64,000 nucleotides of DNA from Caulobacter sp. BP25 (GTDB lineage: Bacteria; Pseudomonadota; Alphaproteobacteria; Caulobacterales; Caulobacteraceae), in contig NZ_PEGH01000008.1 in NCBI RefSeq assembly GCF_002737755.1, positions 62,001 through 126,000 on the forward strand, written 5' to 3'. The notes beneath the pieces were generated by a model. The model worked only from the letters and a program-made list of their open reading frames with translations, did no database searches and was not told the DNA's origin. The translations under genes and the position numbers were made by a program. Positions within the stretch are counted from its first letter, which is position 1; every line of letters starts with the position of its first letter. Shown piece after piece: positions 60,065-64,000 of this stretch.

Positions 60065-60095
60065 TGGGTTATGGGGAGAGGCTTTGAGCCCAGGC

Positions 60096-60758
60096 CTAAG
60101 CCGTCATCCGCTCCAGCGCGCGGCGGTCCTGCAGCACCACGTGGCGGACGCTGGGCAGGGCGATCAGGCCCTCGTCCTGCAGGCTGGTCAGGGTGCGCGA
60201 GACGGTCTCGATGGTCAGGCCCAGATAGTCGGCCATGTCCTGGCGGCTCATCGGCACGTCCAGCTCGGCCTTGGCGTGGGTGCGCTCGGCGATGTCGAGC
60301 AGCAGGCCGGCGACGCGTTCGCAGGCCGAGCGGCGGCCCAGCATCAGCACATGGTCCTGGCTGCGTTGCAGGCCCTCGGCGGTCAGGCGCAGGATGGCGC
60401 GGGCCGCGTCGCCGCGCCGGGCGGCCAGGTCGCTGAGGGCGCCGCGGCGGATCATGCGGATGGTCGTGTCGGTCATGGCCTCGGCCGTGACCCGGTGGGC
60501 CTCGCCCAGTTCCAGGCCGAAATAGTCGCCGGCGAAGTGGAACTCGTCGATCTGGCGGCGGCCGTCGCGCAGGATGCGATAGGTCCGGACCGCGCCGGAA
60601 ACGACCTGGTAGACGTAGTCGGCGGCTTCGCCTTCGCCGAAGATCTCCTCGTCGCGGGCGAAGCGCGGGCAGGCGCAGGGGGTGGCGAGGACCGCGTCGA
60701 GATTGGCGTCCAAGTGGACGGGCGGTTCGAAGCTCTGAGCGCGGATCGGAGACAGCAT
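60096..60758 (-). CDS. fixK: FixK, Crp/Fnr-family regulator of low-oxygen genes
   Basis: A 220-residue activator: cyclic-nucleotide-type beta-barrel (FARDEEIFGEGEAADYVYQV, GDYFGLELGE), a long dimer helix, and a winged HTH (MSRQDMADYLGLTIETVSRT), whose E-SR recognition residues read TTGA-N6-TCAA boxes. It has cysteines at TPCACPRF near the N-terminus, fewer than the four of FNR, as in FixK proteins. In Caulobacter FixJ-P activates fixK, and FixK turns on high-affinity oxidases and fixT. It is divergent from fixT, which has a FixK box. Confidence 0.94.
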   Translation of the reverse strand: MLSPIRAQSFEPPVHLDANLDAVLATPCACPRFARDEEIFGEGEAADYVYQVVSGAVRTYRILRDGRRQIDEFHFAGDYFGLELGEAHRVTAEAMTDTTIRMIRRGALSDLAARRGDAARAILRLTAEGLQRSQDHVLMLGRRSACERVAGLLLDIAERTHAKAELDVPMSRQDMADYLGLTIETVSRTLTSLQDEGLIALPSVRHVVLQDRRALERMTA

Positions 60759-60820
60759 TGGAAACCCCTGGTTGCCCGAGGGTTATTGCGCCAAAGCAAA
60801 AGTCGCGAAATTCGGGGCAG

Positions 60821-60860
60821 CCGCCTAAGGGACCCTCGCTAAGGGAAACCCCTTAGGCGG
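60821..60860. promoter_or_regulatory. Inverted repeat between fixK and fixT (FixJ-site candidate)
   Basis: CCGCCTAAGGG (60821-60831) and CCCTTAGGCGG (60850-60860) are perfectly complementary, with another CTAAGGG between them. It lies 63-102 bp upstream of fixK, a normal activator position. Confidence 0.5.
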
Positions 60861-60880
60861 CGGCCCTTTACAAACGCGGT

Positions 60881-60894
60881 TTGACCAGGATCAA
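60881..60894. promoter_or_regulatory. FixK/FNR box of fixT
   Basis: TTGA-CCAGGA-TCAA, an exact TTGA-N6-TCAA site. Its centre lies 42 bases upstream of the fixT ATG, so a class II promoter would start transcription at or just before the start codon. Confidence 0.82.
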
Positions 60895-60929
60895 AGCCAA
60901 CGGCTTGGACGGCTGCGAAGATTTACGCC

Positions 60930-61292
60930 ATGTGCGACCGGTCCGACCTGTCGGATGGCGACGTCCGACCCCTGATCCTGCTGCTCGTCGCGGACGAGCC
61001 CCTGCGTGATGCGCTGAGGTTTTCGCTGGAAACCGAGGGCTACAGCGTGACGGCCCCGTCGTGCGCCGACGGTTGCGCGTCTTGCCTGGATTGTCGCGCG
61101 GCGGCCTGCGTGATCATCGACGACGGCTCGGCGCCGCTGCCCACGCCCGTCCCCGGCCGCTCGACCATTGTCCTGACCGGCGACGCCCAACGCTTCCAGC
61201 GCCAGGGCTTCAAGGACGTCACCGTGGTGGAAAAGCCGCTGCTGGACGACTCGCTGGGGCGTGAACTGGCGGCGCTGCTGGCGAGGCACTAG
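60930..61292 (+). CDS. fixT: FixT, inhibitor of FixL
   Basis: A 120-residue receiver-like protein without the phospho-acceptor aspartate. It has LILLLVADEPLRDALRFSLE, IVLTG and VEKPL, the skeleton of a response regulator. The distinguishing feature is a cysteine cluster, CADGCASCLDC with C60 after it (C45, C49, C52, C55, C60), as in the Caulobacter FixT reported to bind an oxygen-sensitive iron-sulfur cluster. It blocks FixL autophosphorylation and forms the negative feedback loop of the fix pathway. A FixK box precedes it. Confidence 0.93.
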   Translation: MCDRSDLSDGDVRPLILLLVADEPLRDALRFSLETEGYSVTAPSCADGCASCLDCRAAACVIIDDGSAPLPTPVPGRSTIVLTGDAQRFQRQGFKDVTVVEKPLLDDSLGRELAALLARH

Positions 61293-61296
61293 GGGC

Positions 61297-61434
61297 AGCG
61301 CCCCCTCCGTCTCGTCGCTTCGCGCCGATCCTCCTCCCCCGTTTCACGGGTGAGGAGGGCGTTCCGCATCCTCCTCCCACGCAAGGCGGGGGAGGTGGCG
61401 CGATGCGGATACGCGTCGCGACGGAGGGGGCGCT
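61297..61434. repeat. 138-bp inverted repeat element, copy 2
   Basis: AGCGCCCCCTCCGTC and GACGGAGGGGGCGCT form the ends, as at 38601-38738, with identical total length. It lies between the convergent ends of fixT and fixJ. Confidence 0.8.
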
Positions 61435-61444
61435 CCTGTCCCGT

Positions 61445-62053
61445 CTATCCCCCGCGCACCGACAGCGTCATGCGCACCAGGGCCGCCAGGTTGTCGGCCT
61501 GCATCTTGGTCATCAGCTTGGCGCGATAGATCTCGACGGTGCGCGGGCTGATGCCCAGCTCGCGGGCGATGACCTTGTTGGCGTGACCGGCGACCACCCC
61601 GTCCAGCACCTGGCGCTCGCGTTCGGATAGGCTCTCGATACGCTTGAGGACGGCGGCCTGGTCGGTGGACACAGGCGCGGCCTCGACCGACTTGAACGCC
61701 CGCTGCAGGGCGTCGAGCATCCGCGACTCCGAGAACGGCTTTTCCAGGAAGTCGACGACGCCCGAGCGCATGGCCTCGACCGCCATCGGGATGTCGCCGT
61801 GGCCGGTGATCATCACGATCGGCATCTTGATCTTCAGCGCCGCCAGGCGGGCGACCAGGTCCTGACCGCTCATCTCGGGCATGCGCACGTCGGTGATGAT
61901 CACGCCGGGCGTCGCGGTCTCCAGAGCCTCCAGGAAGGCCGGGGCGCTGGCGTAGGTGACGACCTCGAAGTCGGCGGACTCCAGCAAGAAGGCCAGGGAC
62001 TCGCGGGCGCTTTCGTCGTCGTCGACCACATGCACGACGGGGGCGTCACTCAT
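61445..62053 (-). CDS. fixJ: FixJ, response regulator
   Basis: A 202-residue LuxR/FixJ-type regulator: receiver with [12 protein letters not shown] and [13 protein letters not shown] (D55), VMITGHGD and LEKPFSE; then a C-terminal HTH ([40 protein letters not shown]). Phosphorylated by FixL at low oxygen, it activates fixK. Its ATG lies inside the end of fixL (overlap 62046-62053), so translation is coupled. Confidence 0.96.
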   Translation of the reverse strand: MSDAPVVHVVDDDESARESLAFLLESADFEVVTYASAPAFLEALETATPGVIITDVRMPEMSGQDLVARLAALKIKMPIVMITGHGDIPMAVEAMRSGVVDFLEKPFSESRMLDALQRAFKSVEAAPVSTDQAAVLKRIESLSERERQVLDGVVAGHANKVIARELGISPRTVEIYRAKLMTKMQADNLAALVRMTLSVRGG

Positions 62054-63533
62054 TAACGGTCTCCTTGGCAGCGTCCGGCTGCTCTACGGGCGGTAGGGTG
62101 AAACAGAAGCGGGCGCCGCCGGCCGGATTGGCCTCGGCCCAGATGCGGCCCCCGTGCGCCTCGATGATCGAGCGCGAGATCGACAGGCCCACCCCCATGC
62201 CCTGCGGCTTGGTGGTCATGAACGGCTGGAATAGGCGCTCAAGCACCTCGGGGGCGATGCCTGGGCCGGTGTCGTCGACAATGACGCGCGACCAGCCGTC
62301 CTCGGTCAGATCGCTGCTGATCAGCAGGGCGCGCTTCTTGGGGTCCTGCACCTGCATGGCGTCGATGCCGTTGCGGATCAGGTTCAGCAGCACCTGCTGC
62401 ACCTGAACCCGGTCAGCGAACACCGCGTCGGCCTTGGGGTCGAGGTTCAGGCGCACGTCGACCTGGCGCTCCTTCTCGCCGATCAGAGCAAGAGCGCTGG
62501 CCTCCTCGATCAGCTTGGACAGGCTCTCGGCCTCGCGCTGGCTGGCGCCGCGGCGGACGAAGTCGCGCATGCGGTGGATCACCTCGCCGGCCCGCAGGGC
62601 CTGGGCGGCGGCGCGGTCGATGGCGTCGCGGATCTTGGCCTGGTCGGCCTCGCGGCCCCGGTCCATCAGGCGGCGCGAGCCGGTCAAGAGGTTGGCGATG
62701 GCCGACAGCGGCTGGTTCAGCTCGTGGGCCAGGGTCGAGGCCATCTCGCCCATGGCCGTCAGGCGCGAGACGTGGACCAGTTCGTTCTGCAGCTCCTGCA
62801 GGCGGGTCTCGGTCTCCTGGCTTTCCGTCAAATCACGGATGAAGCCGGTGAACGAGGGCGTCGGACCCTTGGTCTCGCCGACCGCCAGCTCCATCGGAAA
62901 GGTCGAGCCGTCCTTGCGGCTGCCCACCACGACGCGGCCAGAGCCGATGATCCGCCGCTCGCCGGTGCGGCCGTAGCGCTCCAGATAGCCGTCGTGCTGG
63001 GCCTTGTAGGGCTCGGGCATCAAGAGGCTGACGTTCTTGCCCAGAACTTCGGCCTCCTTCCAGCCGAACATCCGCTCGGCGGCGGGGCTGAACGAGGTCA
63101 TCAGGCCCTGTCGGTCGATGACGACCACGGCGTCGGGCACGGTGTCGAGGATCGAGCGCAGGTGGTCGTTGACGGCGGCGGCGCGGCGGCGCGTGGCGTG
63201 GAACCAGCCGCCCCCGACCGCCATGCCAAAGCCCGTCGACAGGAAGACGCCCGCGCAGATGCCGCTGACCAGGTTGAACGGGATGTCGCGCGTCATCCAC
63301 CAGACTGCGGCCCAGGCCAGGGTGGTGGCGAAGACGCCCGGACCCACCCCGCCCAGGGCGGCGCTGATCAGCACCGCCGGCACGAACAGCAGAAAGGATG
63401 ACGGCGCGGTGAAGGCCTCGGGCAGGTACAGGCGCAGGACCGCCGTCGCCATCACGGACACCAGGGCCGTGACATAGGCGGTGGGGCGGGGGTCGCTGAA
63501 CAGGGGCGAGGGCAGGCCTCGGGCGGGCTTCAT
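62046..63533 (-). CDS. fixL: FixL, heme-based oxygen sensor histidine kinase
   Basis: A 495-residue sensor kinase: N-terminal membrane helices ([60 protein letters not shown]), a PAS heme domain with [17 protein letters not shown] (H180 as heme ligand), His[16 protein letters not shown] (H270), and an ATPase domain ([26 protein letters not shown]). Oxygen on the heme shuts off autophosphorylation. ATG 63533 is used, with GGAG upstream; GTG 63545 is the alternative. A TATAAG -10-like element lies at 63564-63569. Confidence 0.96.
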   Translation of the reverse strand: MKPARGLPSPLFSDPRPTAYVTALVSVMATAVLRLYLPEAFTAPSSFLLFVPAVLISAALGGVGPGVFATTLAWAAVWWMTRDIPFNLVSGICAGVFLSTGFGMAVGGGWFHATRRRAAAVNDHLRSILDTVPDAVVVIDRQGLMTSFSPAAERMFGWKEAEVLGKNVSLLMPEPYKAQHDGYLERYGRTGERRIIGSGRVVVGSRKDGSTFPMELAVGETKGPTPSFTGFIRDLTESQETETRLQELQNELVHVSRLTAMGEMASTLAHELNQPLSAIANLLTGSRRLMDRGREADQAKIRDAIDRAAAQALRAGEVIHRMRDFVRRGASQREAESLSKLIEEASALALIGEKERQVDVRLNLDPKADAVFADRVQVQQVLLNLIRNGIDAMQVQDPKKRALLISSDLTEDGWSRVIVDDTGPGIAPEVLERLFQPFMTTKPQGMGVGLSISRSIIEAHGGRIWAEANPAGGARFCFTLPPVEQPDAAKETVNE

Positions 63534-63580
63534 CCGCGCAAGCACTCCGACGGAAACGCGGCCCTTATAGGCGACGCGGT

Positions 63581-63594
63581 TTGAGGCAGGTCAA
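63581..63594. promoter_or_regulatory. FixK/FNR box between fixL and the microprotein gene
   Basis: TTGA-GGCAGG-TCAA, an exact TTGA-N6-TCAA site. It can serve the microprotein gene (centre 62 bp before its ATG) or fixL (45-55 bp before its start). Confidence 0.82.
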
Positions 63595-63649
63595 GGCGGG
63601 GGAGCCTGGCCAAGCCCAACCTCTTGTCTTCGATCAAGGGAGACACTCC

Positions 63650-63751
63650 ATGTCCGACGGACAAACGGCATATATCGGTCTGGTGATCGCGGCGTTCGCG
63701 GCCTTCGCCGTGGCGCTTTTCGCGACTCATATCCGGGTGAACCTGAAATAG
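63650..63751 (+). CDS. 33-residue single-pass membrane microprotein
   Basis: The ORF begins MSDGQTAYIGLVIAAFAAFA and ends THIRVNLK: polar N-terminus, one hydrophobic helix (about residues 8-26) and a basic C-terminus. GGGAG stands seven bases before the ATG, a FixK box lies upstream and a terminator 25 bases after the stop, so it is a complete small transcription unit. Size and setting next to fixL and a cyd assembly gene suggest a small subunit or helper of a low-oxygen terminal oxidase (compare CydX or CcoQ in size), but the sequence matches neither clearly. Confidence 0.72.
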   Translation: MSDGQTAYIGLVIAAFAAFAVALFATHIRVNLK

Positions 63752-63760
63752 ACGTCGCGT

Positions 63761-64000
63761 TCAGGGCGTGACGACAAGGCCTGGCGGCGCGACCGCCGGG
63801 CCTTTTTCCTGCGCGGTCTCGTCCAGCCGCAGAATGCGGTCGCAAAGGCGGACGGGCGCGGGACGATGACTGATCAGCAAAAGGCCCTGGCCGGTGCGGG
63901 TCAGCCGCTGCTCAAGGCCCTCGATCACGCGGGCCTCTGTCGTCGGATCAAGGCCTTCGGTCGGCTCATCCAGAAGCAGCCAGGGCGCGGTGCGCAGATA
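63761..64000 (-). CDS. CydC/CydD-type ABC transporter, C-terminal end (partial)
   Basis: The last 79 residues of an ABC ATPase run off the right edge: WLLLDEPTEGLDPTT (Walker B and D-loop) and GLLLISHRPAPVRLCDRIL (switch His). The extended tail and the fix-cluster context fit CydC or CydD, the exporter of cysteine/glutathione needed to assemble cytochrome bd oxidase. Without the rest I cannot tell C from D. Other ABC exporters remain possible. Confidence 0.7.
   Translation of the reverse strand, partial: YLRTAPWLLLDEPTEGLDPTTEARVIEGLEQRLTRTGQGLLLISHRPAPVRLCDRILRLDETAQEKGPAVAPPGLVVTP
63776..63807 (+). terminator. Terminator of the microprotein gene
   Basis: AAGGCC-T-GGCGG pairs with CCGCC-G-GGCCTT, then TTTTT. 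It is located inside the 3' coding end of the antisense ABC gene. Confidence 0.78.

Overview
The window is chromosomal DNA from a free-living alphaproteobacterium, very probably a Caulobacter species. The evidence is a GC-rich sequence with strong codon bias, a FixK-FixT-FixJ-FixL cluster, a CpdR-type single-domain regulator, motA without motB, groESL with a CIRCE element, large TonB-dependent receptors, UrcA-family proteins and a Ccr/ethylmalonyl-CoA mutase pair. No prophage, insertion sequence, CRISPR array or replication origin is visible. High GC makes many long antisense ORFs, which were discarded.

Layout. 1-6 kb: a Suv3-like helicase (cut by the left edge), a GFA-type zinc protein, a stand-alone CZB protein, a secreted amidohydrolase and an O6-alkylguanine-DNA alkyltransferase. 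6-17 kb: rpmB, a TonB receptor carrying an EF-hand-like loop, two UrcA paralogues with a conserved leader, a phytase-like esterase coupled to cobT, DUF1328, DUF3089 and a secreted intradiol dioxygenase. 17-26 kb: groESL, a second alkyltransferase, a glycine-zipper/SH3 protein, a CPBP protease, a Rieske oxygenase with an M20 peptidase, and small hypothetical genes. 26-31 kb: carbon assimilation (ccr, an enoyl-CoA hydratase-like gene, ecm). 31-33 kb: membrane proteins and a MntA-HepT toxin-antitoxin pair with a remnant of a second mntA end. 33-46 kb: transporters, SRPBCC proteins, an SDR, a hybrid histidine kinase, a transglutaminase-like protein, an aminotransferase, a GGDEF-EAL protein and an AHSA1/ArsR pair with a perfect operator-like palindrome. 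46-58 kb: typA, a candidate small RNA, an N-formylglutamate amidohydrolase-like gene, cpdR, tRNA-Val, a second TonB receptor, ompA, mnmC and motA. 60-64 kb: the oxygen-sensing fix cluster and the end of a CydC/CydD-type ABC transporter gene.

How the genes work together. Ccr and Ecm are consecutive key steps of the ethylmalonyl-CoA pathway. Ecm needs a B12 cofactor, and cobT (cobalt insertion) lies 15 kb away. FixL and FixJ overlap and should act as one oxygen-sensing unit controlling fixK; FixT is the expected feedback inhibitor. TTGA-N6-TCAA (FixK/FNR) boxes lie upstream of fixT and between fixL and a 33-codon membrane microprotein gene. CpdR, the GGDEF-EAL protein and the hybrid kinase are signalling proteins of the kind that govern the Caulobacter cell cycle and surface behaviour.

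Most notable unexplained items: (i) a promoter-to-terminator unit at about 47.92-48.04 kb with no ORF, which looks like an 84-nt small RNA with anti-Shine-Dalgarno motifs; (ii) the 33-residue membrane protein gene between fixL and the cyd gene, with FixK box, ribosome binding site and terminator; (iii) the conserved leader of the two urcA genes; (iv) several families of palindromic intergenic repeats, two with copies of exactly equal length (138 bp and 130 bp).
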